Shown: one piece after another, positions 14,299-20,991 of the stretch
Layout of the letters: the number at the start of each line of letters is the position of its first letter
Numbering within the stretch: the first letter of the stretch is position 1
Virus record (IMG/VR): IMGVR_UViG_3300042900_001023
Span: 1-22,568 of that record
DNA: 22,568 nt
DNA from: a virus
Direction: 5' to 3' (one strand)
Program-made: the position numbers and the translations under genes
The notes under the pieces: model-generated
The model's input: the letters and a program-made list of their open reading frames with translations, nothing else
The model's database searches: none
Told to the model about the DNA's origin: nothing

Positions 14299-14312
14299 CG
14301 AACGGGTGTTCG
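14299..14312. promoter_or_regulatory. SOS-box-like site 3
   Basis: CGAACGGGTGTTCG, identical to site 2 and separated from it by one base, giving a tandem pair with a 15-bp period. Confidence 0.55.
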
Positions 14313-14396
14313 GGTGGGGCTACGGCGAGGGTTATGGCAGTCGTTGTGACTATTGTTCGGCATACTTTTGCCGATCTTTTTGGGGGGTGTGTCGGC

Positions 14397-14411
14397 TTTC
14401 CACCACCGTCA
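14397..14411 (-). repeat. 15-bp dispersed repeat, copy 4
   Basis: TTTCCACCACCGTCA on +, non-coding. Similarity to copy 5 extends on both sides (GCTTTCC...GTCAAGC.TTGCGTA). Confidence 0.85.
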
Positions 14412-14540
14412 AGCCTTGCGTAAGGGCGTGAGAGTGTCCTGTCGTCGCCTAAGGCGAGGTGTGTGTGGCTCTCTGTGGCTTTTTCTTATGGTCTGAGAGT
14501 GAAGTGTTCGCTTTCGTTTTTGCTTTCGTTAGGCGGTCTT

Positions 14541-14664
14541 GTAAGGCGAGGCATAAGGGGAGTGCGATAGGGCGAGGCAGGGTGGCGAGGCGAGGGGCGA
14601 GGCGAGGTGTAAGGGGGGCGAGGCGAGGGGGTAAGGCAAGGGGGTAAGGGGCGAGGCGAGGGGG
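14541..14664. repeat. G-rich GCGAGG array
   Basis: Irregular tandem GCGAGG/GTAAGGGG units on + (a stray unit also at 14453). The many G-runs could form quadruplex structures; the - strand would be a CCTCGC array. No open frame of normal composition covers it. Confidence 0.75.
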
Positions 14665-14687
14665 CACTACGATAAGGGGGTCAGTCG

Positions 14688-14702
14688 CAAGTGCTACGGG
14701 TA
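14688..14702 (+). repeat. CAAGTGCTACGGGTA repeat, copy 1
   Basis: Exact 15-bp word preceded by GTCG, non-coding. Confidence 0.7.
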
Positions 14703-14765
14703 ATCCTAGACATATACCCTATGCCTATGTCGGTCAGTCGTTATCGTTTCGTTTCGGCAGTTCGC

Positions 14766-14780
14766 TTTCCACCACCGTCA
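14766..14780 (-). repeat. 15-bp dispersed repeat, copy 5
   Basis: TTTCCACCACCGTCA on +, non-coding, flanked like copy 4. Confidence 0.85.
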
Positions 14781-14899
14781 AGCATTGCGTACCCCTACCC
14801 TAATGAGCCGTCAAAACGAAAAAAGTCCCTCCCCTACCCTGACCTGTCCTCGTTACCCTACTACCCCCTAGCGTGCTGTCTCTTAGTGTGTCCTGTCGC

Positions 14900-14914
14900 C
14901 AAGTGCTACGGGTA
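14900..14914 (+). repeat. CAAGTGCTACGGGTA repeat, copy 2
   Basis: Exact word preceded by GTCGC; another CTACGGGTA follows at 14918-14926. Confidence 0.7.
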
Positions 14915-15169
14915 GTCCTACGGGTAACTCTAGGGAGTAAGGGAGTGTGCGTGTCGGAGTATGACAGTAGGCGAGAGCGTGACAGTAGTTCAGTACCTCG
15001 TGTCTCTCTCATACCTGCCCCACATACCAATAAGCACCGCCCCACTCGTGAGAGCAAGGCAGTGCCAATAGGTGAAGTGTAGGAGTCACTGACTGACCAC
15101 CACGACAAAAGTAACTCAACTACACTTCGGAAATAGCGTAGCACAACGCTTACGCTCGTACCCGAACCA

Positions 15170-16648
15170 CTAGCCGAATACTTGAGAGACAAACCGATCA
15201 AACCCCATACCGTAATCAGAAGTAGGGCGAACGCCTGTTCGTAGTTTAGTCAGTTTGTCAATAGCGTTAGTGACATCGCTCGCAAGAATAATCCCGTGAC
15301 GCTTCACAAACTCAAGACACTCAATGTTCAGAGCATCGTGGCACTCATCACGATAACCAGTCACGCCACCATCAGTAACCCAAATGATCGGCTCACGACG
15401 CTTACGATTAGCAACCGCCCAACGAACGGCAGGGAGATCAACCGCATTAGCAGAACCACGATCAAACGGTATCTCATCAACCATACGACCGTTCTGAGCG
15501 AGAACCCACGCATTAGCAGGAAGTACGCCATTATCGTCACGGGTGAAACTCAACACTGTATAAGCAACGACAGTCGCACTAGGACTATTCAGCAACACTT
15601 CACGCACTTGATCTTTACTGATCTGAGTAGAACCCGAACAGTCAATAAGAACGATACCGCCCTTACCACGAATAGTGTGGTCAAACACTCGTCGTTGGGG
15701 GTCAGTCAAGTAACGATGAAGTCGGCGAGGACTCTTACCAACATTGCTCGCAACACGCCTACGCCCCATAGAACCATTCAGTATCACTGGCATAGGGCAA
15801 GTCTCAACGACCAACTCAAACCATTCAGGGATAGGAGTATCAGCGATAGACATCTGCTTATACTTCTCCACCACTTTCTTGATCTCGTCACGGGTAGGCT
15901 CACGGGTGTCACTAGGCTCTTTCTTGGTATCAGAGTCTTTGCTTTCACTATCGTCAGTGTCACCATCGTCAGAGTTATCGTCGTCATTGTTTCTGTCGTT
16001 GGGATTATCACCGCACAAACGATCAACCCAGTTCGCCAACATTTCGGTATAGATAAAACCGTAAGGCGTGAAGTCTGCTACGCCCTCAGCCGTACTAGCA
16101 AGACTGTGCTTACCACGACGCTTATCGTGCTTCTTTAGTTCACGCATTGCTCGCCTACCAATATCGGCAAGAACATCAGCCCACACCTTGTTATGTCGGC
16201 GTACGCCCGTAATGAATTGCCTATGGGCGTTACTACCGAGAGTTGCGATAGCAGTGCGCACCGCACCTTCCCAGTCCTCGTTAGCGACAAGACGCTCGCC
16301 TGCTTCTTTCTCAGAACCATCGGCGAGGGCTTTCATATCAAACCCTGCTTTCGTAGCGAGATAGTTCACTCGTGCTTCCTCGCAAGCGATCATTGACTCA
16401 TAAGTGGCGTGTCCACGCTGTACCCACGGTGTGTAGTCCTGTGGTGACACTTTGATATGAACCATCTCGTGCGCTCGTACCGCCTGTGATAACGGGTCAC
16501 TGCCCTGTGGAGCGACAAGACGCTTATTACTAATGACAGTGTGTGGCAAGCCACGGGTAGGTGCGCAGTCGGATACCGACCATTCACCTGCCGTAACATC
16601 AGGTCTAGTAATGATCTCAGGTAGTGGGCGATGAAGTGTCTTGCTCAT
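15170..16648 (-). CDS. Metallopeptidase-like plus VWA-domain protein (DUF2201 type)
   Basis: A 492-residue protein. The N-terminal half carries HEMVH (His60, Glu61, His64) and a likely third ligand in CEEARVN (Glu90/Glu91), the pattern of a zinc metallopeptidase (DUF2201_N-like). An Asp/Ser/Lys linker (about 213-250) leads to a von Willebrand A-like domain with the MIDAS motif DCSGS (Asp336, Ser338, Ser340) and TDGG (Asp426 region). It overlaps the ATGA end of the MoxR ATPase gene. In known MoxR-VWA pairs the ATPase remodels a protein or complex through the VWA partner. Here the partner may also cut protein. Its target is unknown. Confidence 0.85.
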   Translation of the reverse strand: MSKTLHRPLPEIITRPDVTAGEWSVSDCAPTRGLPHTVISNKRLVAPQGSDPLSQAVRAHEMVHIKVSPQDYTPWVQRGHATYESMIACEEARVNYLATKAGFDMKALADGSEKEAGERLVANEDWEGAVRTAIATLGSNAHRQFITGVRRHNKVWADVLADIGRRAMRELKKHDKRRGKHSLASTAEGVADFTPYGFIYTEMLANWVDRLCGDNPNDRNNDDDNSDDGDTDDSESKDSDTKKEPSDTREPTRDEIKKVVEKYKQMSIADTPIPEWFELVVETCPMPVILNGSMGRRRVASNVGKSPRRLHRYLTDPQRRVFDHTIRGKGGIVLIDCSGSTQISKDQVREVLLNSPSATVVAYTVLSFTRDDNGVLPANAWVLAQNGRMVDEIPFDRGSANAVDLPAVRWAVANRKRREPIIWVTDGGVTGYRDECHDALNIECLEFVKRHGIILASDVTNAIDKLTKLRTGVRPTSDYGMGFDRFVSQVFG

Positions 16649-17361
16649 CGGAGAGCGTCTACTTTCATCGCTTCTAGAACCGAACTCGCTCGTTCACCGA
16701 ACACGATCTCAGCACTCTCCTCAATGGAGAGAGTAGAACGCAGTTTGTCAAACGCATAGAACGCACGGAGACTAATCCGTTGTTTACCAGCGTCAGACAT
16801 ACGCACTGCCATACCACGCAAGTCGTCAGACAATTTCACGAGAGCGTTAGGGTGTGGCTCGCTGATACGAATACGAACGGGGAAACGGTCGGCAAGTGCT
16901 ACGGGTAGTTCTGCCATATTCTCAATGTTCGTTGTCATTACGGCAGAGAAACCGCTACGGGGAGTGTAGATACGACCTGTCTCAGGGTGTTCCCAACTAG
17001 CCGACTCAGGTGAGTCAAGAAAGTTCAGCAGGGTAGCGAACACATCGCCACCAGCCTTGTCAATTTCGTCTACGACAAGACGACCGCCGAGAGTACCGTC
17101 GCCGTTCCACGCCTTCAGCGCAGAACCGCTAACCCAAGAGAAACCGCCCTTAGCGTCAGGCATAAATGAACCCGATACTTCACTGTTGGTCATATCCTCA
17201 GTACAAGCAAGACGGAATGAACCGCCTGCTGTGTTGCCGAAAGACAAGCCAGCGAATGTTTTGCCAGTGCCAGCGGGTCCGAATAAGATAATTCGGTCAA
17301 TACCAGCGTGTAGGGCGTTGTGGAACTTCTGCCAGCAGGCAGGGAGTGTGGTGGTGGTCAT
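16645..17361 (-). CDS. MoxR-type AAA+ ATPase
   Basis: A 238-residue AAA+ protein: Walker A GPAGTGKT (28-35), Walker B LVVDEID (95-101), sensor-1 TTN (143-145) and an arginine-finger region ADRF (157-160). It is short but complete in the AAA module. It is followed with a 4-bp overlap by the metallopeptidase-VWA gene, the classical MoxR-VWA arrangement. The gene has its own promoter at 17404-17432 and a weak AGAAAGAA ribosome site. It contains copy 3 of the CAAGTGCTACGGGTA word (read as LPVALA). Confidence 0.9.
   Translation of the reverse strand: MTTTTLPACWQKFHNALHAGIDRIILFGPAGTGKTFAGLSFGNTAGGSFRLACTEDMTNSEVSGSFMPDAKGGFSWVSGSALKAWNGDGTLGGRLVVDEIDKAGGDVFATLLNFLDSPESASWEHPETGRIYTPRSGFSAVMTTNIENMAELPVALADRFPVRIRISEPHPNALVKLSDDLRGMAVRMSDAGKQRISLRAFYAFDKLRSTLSIEESAEIVFGERASSVLEAMKVDALR
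16893..16907 (+). repeat. CAAGTGCTACGGGTA repeat, copy 3
   Basis: Exact word inside the AAA+ gene, preceded by GTCGG as in the non-coding copies (GTCG(C)). Confidence 0.65.
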
Positions 17362-17403
17362 TATGTTTCTTTCTGTGTGGTGGTGGTTTTGCTTACGGGT
17401 ATA

Positions 17404-17432
17404 ACTCTAGCAGTGATTAGATCACCTGTCAA
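17404..17432 (-). promoter_or_regulatory. Promoter of the MoxR/VWA operon
   Basis: TTGACA (17427-17432), a 17-bp spacer and TAGAGT (17404-17409). The spacer holds the inverted repeat GTGAT-TAG-ATCAC (17413-17425), a possible operator. Preceded by AAACAC, as in the other promoters of this family. Confidence 0.7.
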
Positions 17433-17446
17433 GTGTTTGTTTGGAT

Positions 17447-17908
17447 TTATTTAGATTTCTTAGCCTGCTCACGATCAGCGTGATAATCACGGCACTCGTA
17501 CAAGCCCTTCTTGATCTTATGGAAGTACGGATTACCGTCTATGAACTTCAGTGTCGTTTGATATCCGAACCCTGACGCTTCCACGATCTGATCTGTCGTG
17601 AACTGTTCCCTGTCGTGTTCTCTCGCCCACTGCTCAAACGCTTTGTATTGGTCAGCACGAGCGACCTTACGGGTGTCGTCAAGCGTTACCGACGGCATAA
17701 TACGACCGATAATGGATAGCGGAACCATATAGCGACCGAGTAGTTCTTTACTGACCGTACCCTCGTACTTGGCAACGACTGCCCACGCACGAGTGATCTC
17801 TGACGCTTCACGCCATAAGTCGCTAGGGATAAAACTGTAACCGCCGTATTCCTCAGCGAGGCTACGGAGAGTGTTTTTGTATTCTGTATCCGCTTCGTGT
17901 GGTGTCAT
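17447..17908 (-). CDS. Hypothetical protein with C-terminal winged-helix-like part
   Basis: A 153-residue protein. The C-terminal third (EQFTTDQIVEASGFGYQTTLKFIDGNPYFHKIKKGLYEC) looks like a winged helix, followed by a Lys-rich end (QAKKSK). ATG at 17908 is chosen because a consensus promoter places transcription start about 7 bp before it; the longer frame to 17944 would start within the -35 hexamer. The mRNA is probably leaderless. Function unknown. Confidence 0.75.
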   Translation of the reverse strand: MTPHEADTEYKNTLRSLAEEYGGYSFIPSDLWREASEITRAWAVVAKYEGTVSKELLGRYMVPLSIIGRIMPSVTLDDTRKVARADQYKAFEQWAREHDREQFTTDQIVEASGFGYQTTLKFIDGNPYFHKIKKGLYECRDYHADREQAKKSK

Positions 17909-17915
17909 AGTGTCA

Positions 17916-17944
17916 AGCATACAAGATAACTTTCTTTCTGTCAA
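17916..17944 (-). promoter_or_regulatory. Leaderless-type promoter TTGACA-N17-TATGCT
   Basis: TTGACA (17939-17944), exactly 17 bp, TATGCT (17916-17921), then 7 bp to ATG at 17908. Confidence 0.65.
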
Positions 17945-18008
17945 GTCTTATTTTATAATAACCCTAGTATTTGATACACTGTTCTGTACCCCAATCAGGA
18001 GAACTACA

Positions 18009-18290
18009 ATGCGCAAACTATCAAGAGAAGAACTTATTGCTCACCGCGCCGCTCGTGCCGCAGCAATCAGCCCCGTTGCCGAAGTCGTCGCTGAACCCGT
18101 CGCAGAAGTCGTCACGGAAGTCGTCACGGAAGAAATCGCCCCTGTCGCAGAAGTCGTCACGGAAGAAGTTGTTACGGAAGAAGTTGTCGCCGAAGAAAAG
18201 CCTAAGCGCAAGTCCAAGAAGAACGACACTGAAGTCGCCACCGAAGAACACACTCACGACGAAAACTGCGAACACTCAGAAGAAGTCTGA
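18009..18290 (+). CDS. Acidic Val/Glu-repeat protein
   Basis: A 93-residue protein. After a basic start (MRKLSREELIAHRAARAAA) come seven-residue-like units VAEVVTE/VVTEEVV (about residues 23-63), then a Lys/Arg patch (KPKRKSKK) and a His/Cys/Glu tail (HTHDENCEHSEE). AGGAGA precedes the ATG. It is the only + strand gene in the right arm, divergent from the 17908 gene. The pattern suggests an extended or coiled protein; I recognise no family. Val/Glu repetition at DNA level (GTCGCAGAAGTCGTCACGGAA-type units) shows recent internal duplication. Confidence 0.75.
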   Translation: MRKLSREELIAHRAARAAAISPVAEVVAEPVAEVVTEVVTEEIAPVAEVVTEEVVTEEVVAEEKPKRKSKKNDTEVATEEHTHDENCEHSEEV

Positions 18291-18318
18291 AAACCTTACG
18301 GGTAGTTGGCGAGGGCAA

Positions 18319-18374
18319 ACAACCTTATAACGACGCAAAGAGAAAATTGCGAAAACTCTTATATCGCAGGTTGT
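18319..18374. terminator. Long hairpin between convergent genes
   Basis: ACAACCT (18319-18325) pairs with AGGTTGT (18368-18374), with an inner AAGAG/CTCTT pairing. It sits between the ends of the 18009 and 18415 genes and may stop both transcripts; there is no T-run. Confidence 0.35.
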
Positions 18375-18414
18375 CCATAAAGCAAGGAAATGCCGTAGCC
18401 CCAACCAAAATCTG

Positions 18415-19152
18415 TTATGCGCTGACTTTCGGCAGTAATCCCTTGTCACGCAGTTGGTTGTCCACTTCAGTTTCTAACCAGCCGAGAATGTCACTGTCAA
18501 GTTCGCTCATCTCGTCCCAAGCGTCGTAGTTCCCGTCACTTGTACCAGACTCTATTTCCTCATCTATCCTCGCATAAGCCTCACGGAACTGCTCAGGAAC
18601 TTTGTTGGCGGATAGTTCGCAACCAGCCTCAGCAACAATCTCGCCTTTACTGAACGCCATCACGCAAGAGAACGAACGACCTTCCTCATCAGACGAAACT
18701 GTGAATAAGAGTGTGGGGAACTGTCTGCTCACCTCACGGATAAGTCCGTCAGCAGGCGACCACGCAGTCTCGTAGTACGCATAGATACCGCCACTCCCAT
18801 CAGAGTGGTCAATAATTTCCCATTCCTGAATGCGAGGCGACCACTTCGTACTCCAGTTGTTGATAGCCCAGTCATACCAAGTGGTGTGACCGTACTCCGC
18901 CTTGTTTGCTTCGTACTTCTTGAGAAGTTCTTGATATTCGGGGTTGTCAGTTTCGGTACTCAAGAACACGGCACGAATAGCCAACGGTTCAGGGACGGGG
19001 AATAAGATAGTCAAGTCGTAATCAACTTGCTCAACGCCCATCGTTGTCTCAGCGAGCGACGGGTCGTGCTTACGGGTAATCGCTTCAGTGAGTTTGACTA
19101 GCGACTCACGGTCGCCCGTAACATTCATTCTGTTGTAGCACCAGTTCGGCAT
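18415..19152 (-). CDS. DUF1281/Api92-like protein
   Basis: A 245-residue protein starting MPNWCYNRMNVTGD, the signature start of the DUF1281/Api92-like family of ferredoxin-fold proteins. Later features agree: TTWYDWAINNWSTKWSP and YYETAWSPADGLI. Family members are common in phages and plasmids and their function is unknown. Expression is from the strong promoter at 19188-19216 with a good ribosome site (AAAGGGGA). Confidence 0.85.
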   Translation of the reverse strand: MPNWCYNRMNVTGDRESLVKLTEAITRKHDPSLAETTMGVEQVDYDLTILFPVPEPLAIRAVFLSTETDNPEYQELLKKYEANKAEYGHTTWYDWAINNWSTKWSPRIQEWEIIDHSDGSGGIYAYYETAWSPADGLIREVSRQFPTLLFTVSSDEEGRSFSCVMAFSKGEIVAEAGCELSANKVPEQFREAYARIDEEIESGTSDGNYDAWDEMSELDSDILGWLETEVDNQLRDKGLLPKVSA

Positions 19153-19187
19153 AGTAATCCCCTTTGGTAGTGGTGGTTATAGCGATA

Positions 19188-19216
19188 AGTATATCGGTAA
19201 ATCAAACCAATGTCAA
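19188..19216 (-). promoter_or_regulatory. Promoter TTGACA-N17-TATACT
   Basis: TTGACA (19211-19216), 17 bp, TATACT (19188-19193). About 30 bp of leader precede the ATG at 19152. AAAACAC lies before the -35. Confidence 0.8.
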
Positions 19217-19222
19217 GTGTTT

Positions 19223-19269
19223 TGTGGAAGTTCTCCATAATGAATAGGGTCGCTACGGAGAACCCCACA
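19223..19269 (-). terminator. Hairpin between two - strand units
   Basis: GTTCTCC (19230-19236) pairs with GGAGAAC (19257-19263), and TGTGG with CCACA outside it. It lies just after the stop of the 19275 gene and before the 19211 promoter, so it probably separates transcription units. Confidence 0.5.
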
Positions 19270-19274
19270 AACCT

Positions 19275-19574
19275 TTATGCCTCTTGCTTCGCTTTCGCTT
19301 TCTCAGTAAGAGACAAAATCATTTCTCGTATCGTAGAGAGTTCAGGTTCGGCAGTTGGCTTCGGTGTATCGGAGAGTTCTACATTCTTGTAGTCAATCCA
19401 ACGCTGACCGTTACCTTCCTTCGGCACTACACACAAATCAAATCGCCCGTAACACACACGGGTATCAGTGACAGTGACGGACACCTTCATTCCACTCACA
19501 TCTACCAGCCCCGACATACCTTTATAAGCGTCGGTGTCAATAGAGCCGTTCTCTTTCTTTATTGGATCGTTCAT
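19275..19574 (-). CDS. Hypothetical protein
   Basis: A 99-residue protein of unknown family: a beta-rich middle (VDVSGMKVSVTVTDTRVCYGRFDLCVVP) and a helical, Ala/Lys-rich tail (EMILSLTEKAKAKQEA). AAGGAAGGG precedes the ATG, supporting it as real. Confidence 0.7.
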   Translation of the reverse strand: MNDPIKKENGSIDTDAYKGMSGLVDVSGMKVSVTVTDTRVCYGRFDLCVVPKEGNGQRWIDYKNVELSDTPKPTAEPELSTIREMILSLTEKAKAKQEA

Positions 19575-19616
19575 AATCCCTTCCTTGTTGTAGTGATATT
19601 CAGGCTATGGGGGTCC

Positions 19617-19853
19617 CTACGCTTGTAGCGACACATCAAACCATTCTTGATAGGTGCGCCCATTCGTACGGACGAGTTCGCCGTCCTCGTAGAAGTCAAA
19701 GATAACTCCCTCGTTAGTGAAAACGACAACGCACACATTTTGTTGTGGATCGTATGGGTCTGTGGGTAGTTGGACTACGACTTCTTTACGAGAGTCTGTA
19801 ACGCAGTCAAAGTCCATACGGGTAGACCCAGTGAAATCGTGAAAGTCACTCAT
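19617..19853 (-). CDS. Hypothetical acidic protein
   Basis: A 78-residue protein, mostly beta-strand pattern (EVVVQLP, NVCVVVFTNEGVIFDFYEDGELV). ATG at 19853 is chosen because GAGGAG lies about seven bases upstream. It overlaps the end of the preceding gene by 8 bp. Unknown function. Confidence 0.65.
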   Translation of the reverse strand: MSDFHDFTGSTRMDFDCVTDSRKEVVVQLPTDPYDPQQNVCVVVFTNEGVIFDFYEDGELVRTNGRTYQEWFDVSLQA

Positions 19854-20118
19854 CGTCACTCTCCTCTAAGCGCACCCACTCATTGTCTTTCTCTCCGTAA
19901 AGAGCAAAAGCGTCACTGCCTGTCAAAGAGATAAGAGCGTCCACGCATACTCCAGCAACTTTGACATTTTCGGTTGGTTCCCAAACTTCGTTTACATCAA
20001 CACGGATAGGGAAGTCAGTAAACGAGTTCACCATATCGTCGTAGGTGTACTCGTCGGAGACTTCTACCTCAATAGATACAACGAGTTCATATGTTTGTGT
20101 GACAGTTATAGTTTTCAT
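19846..20118 (-). CDS. Hypothetical acidic protein
   Basis: A 90-residue protein with beta strands near the start (KTITVTQTYELVVSIEVEVSDEYTYDDM) and an acidic end (EESDDE). The ATG shares its A with the TGA of the gene before it (TGATG), which fixes the start and suggests coupled translation. No family recognised. Confidence 0.65.
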   Translation of the reverse strand: MKTITVTQTYELVVSIEVEVSDEYTYDDMVNSFTDFPIRVDVNEVWEPTENVKVAGVCVDALISLTGSDAFALYGEKDNEWVRLEESDDE

Positions 20119-20609
20119 CAGTACCAAGTCGTAAATCCGTCGGCTTCACGGGCAACGAAACGCAACCACCAAATCAGGTAGCGCACATCGTCAGCGAGTT
20201 CCTCGCCGTCAATAATGAAAGTGTTGTCGTGTTCGGTGAGCCACTCATTGAGAGCGTCCTCAATCGTATTAGCAAACAACTCGCAGTCGTCTACGCCGAG
20301 AGAGTCGTCGTCACCGCCGTACATTGAGTAATCAGAAACGCCCAAGTGTTCTAGTAAGTGAACGCCCCACTTACCCCGATACCAACAGTCAGTACCGAAC
20401 ATACCGTGAACCGCACCCTTCTCAGGTAGGTCAGGTGAATTGAGATACGGACACGCTCCCGCTTCTTTCGTCGCAGTACACGACATCACAAGTTTCGTCG
20501 TGCCGTCAGCGTGTAACTTTGTCGCACCTTCAGCGTCCAGTTCAGGAACAAACACGGCTACGCCTCGTGCCTTACACGGGTACTCTTTCGGAATATTGTC
20601 TAAACCCAT
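20118..20609 (-). CDS. Hypothetical protein
   Basis: A 163-residue acidic protein. The N-terminal half has two Cys/Gly/Pro-rich stretches (YPCKARGVAVFVP, AGACPYLNSPDLPE), and the C-terminal half an acidic helix (DCELFANTIEDALNEWLTEHDN). ATG at 20609 is chosen because GGAAGG sits eight bases upstream and it avoids the previous stop; a GTG at 20618 would overlap it. Unknown. Confidence 0.7.
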   Translation of the reverse strand: MGLDNIPKEYPCKARGVAVFVPELDAEGATKLHADGTTKLVMSCTATKEAGACPYLNSPDLPEKGAVHGMFGTDCWYRGKWGVHLLEHLGVSDYSMYGGDDDSLGVDDCELFANTIEDALNEWLTEHDNTFIIDGEELADDVRYLIWWLRFVAREADGFTTWY

Positions 20610-20610
20610 T

Positions 20611-20955
20611 TCATTCACCTTCCATCGGAATGTTCTCGCCGTAATTGGCTTTACCGTGTTTCATTTCGTCATAGCACTCAGTGTGATAGTTGCCGTAGTG
20701 GAACTTGCCACCATCGTCCTGAAACTCCACACGAGTTTCGCAGTCAAGATAAATTGGTTTGTCGCACTCGTCGCACTCAAACCCAGCGCACTCAGCACAC
20801 GCATACCCATCTAGGTATTCGCCCGTTTCCTCGTCCTCACGGTCAGCAGGAATACGGTTCACGAACTTGCCGATAAGCGAACCGTCCTCACGGACAGAGC
20901 CAAACGCAGTGAAGTCACCGCAGTAAATACAAGGGTCAAAGATGTTGGTGGTCAT
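20611..20955 (-). CDS. Zinc-ribbon-like Cys-rich protein
   Basis: A 114-residue protein with CxxC pairs: CIYCGD (near the start), CAEC, CDEC (middle) and a later HTEC, enough ligands for two or more zinc sites. ATG at 20955 is chosen because a perfect promoter ends seven bases before it, so the mRNA is probably leaderless. It is probably a metal-binding adaptor; no family is claimed. Confidence 0.72.
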   Translation of the reverse strand: MTTNIFDPCIYCGDFTAFGSVREDGSLIGKFVNRIPADREDEETGEYLDGYACAECAGFECDECDKPIYLDCETRVEFQDDGGKFHYGNYHTECYDEMKHGKANYGENIPMEGE

Positions 20956-20962
20956 ACTTGTC

Positions 20963-20991
20963 ATTATAGTCCTAAGCCTCGTCGCTGTCAA
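20963..20991 (-). promoter_or_regulatory. Perfect consensus promoter TTGACA-N17-TATAAT
   Basis: TTGACA (20986-20991), 17 bp, TATAAT (20963-20968), then seven bases to ATG at 20955. AAAAAAC precedes the -35. Confidence 0.85.

Larger units (their letters stand above)
13998..15169. other. 1.17-kb gene-free region between convergent genes
   Basis: No frame here looks coding: those present are Gly-, Arg- or Ser-rich with low complexity. Contents: an inverted repeat CGGGGA-AA-TCCCCG (14069-14082), the 17-bp palindrome, three SOS-box-like sites, two copies of the 15-bp repeat, a GCGAGG array and two copies of CAAGTGCTACGGGTA. On + the base composition switches abruptly from A/C-rich before about 14.0 kb to G-rich from about 14.08 to 14.72 kb. 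An origin, a non-coding RNA locus or decayed coding sequence are all possible. Confidence 0.6.

Noticed and set aside
14093-14667. Frames in the G-rich region (14093-14431 +, 14459-14647 +, 14449-14667 -)
   Set aside because: Low-complexity Gly/Arg or Pro/Leu products that come from the repeats.
14800-15201. 133-residue Ser/Arg/Thr-rich - strand frame
   Set aside because: Overlaps the end of the VWA gene, has no ribosome site and looks non-coding.
15228-15241. Fourth CGAAC-N4-GTTCG match (CGAACGCCTGTTCG)
   Set aside because: Lies in the coding end of the VWA gene and is far from the cluster; not counted as a site.
15296-16364. + strand frames opposite the VWA gene
   Set aside because: Shadows; the - strand frame has HEMVH and MIDAS motifs in order.
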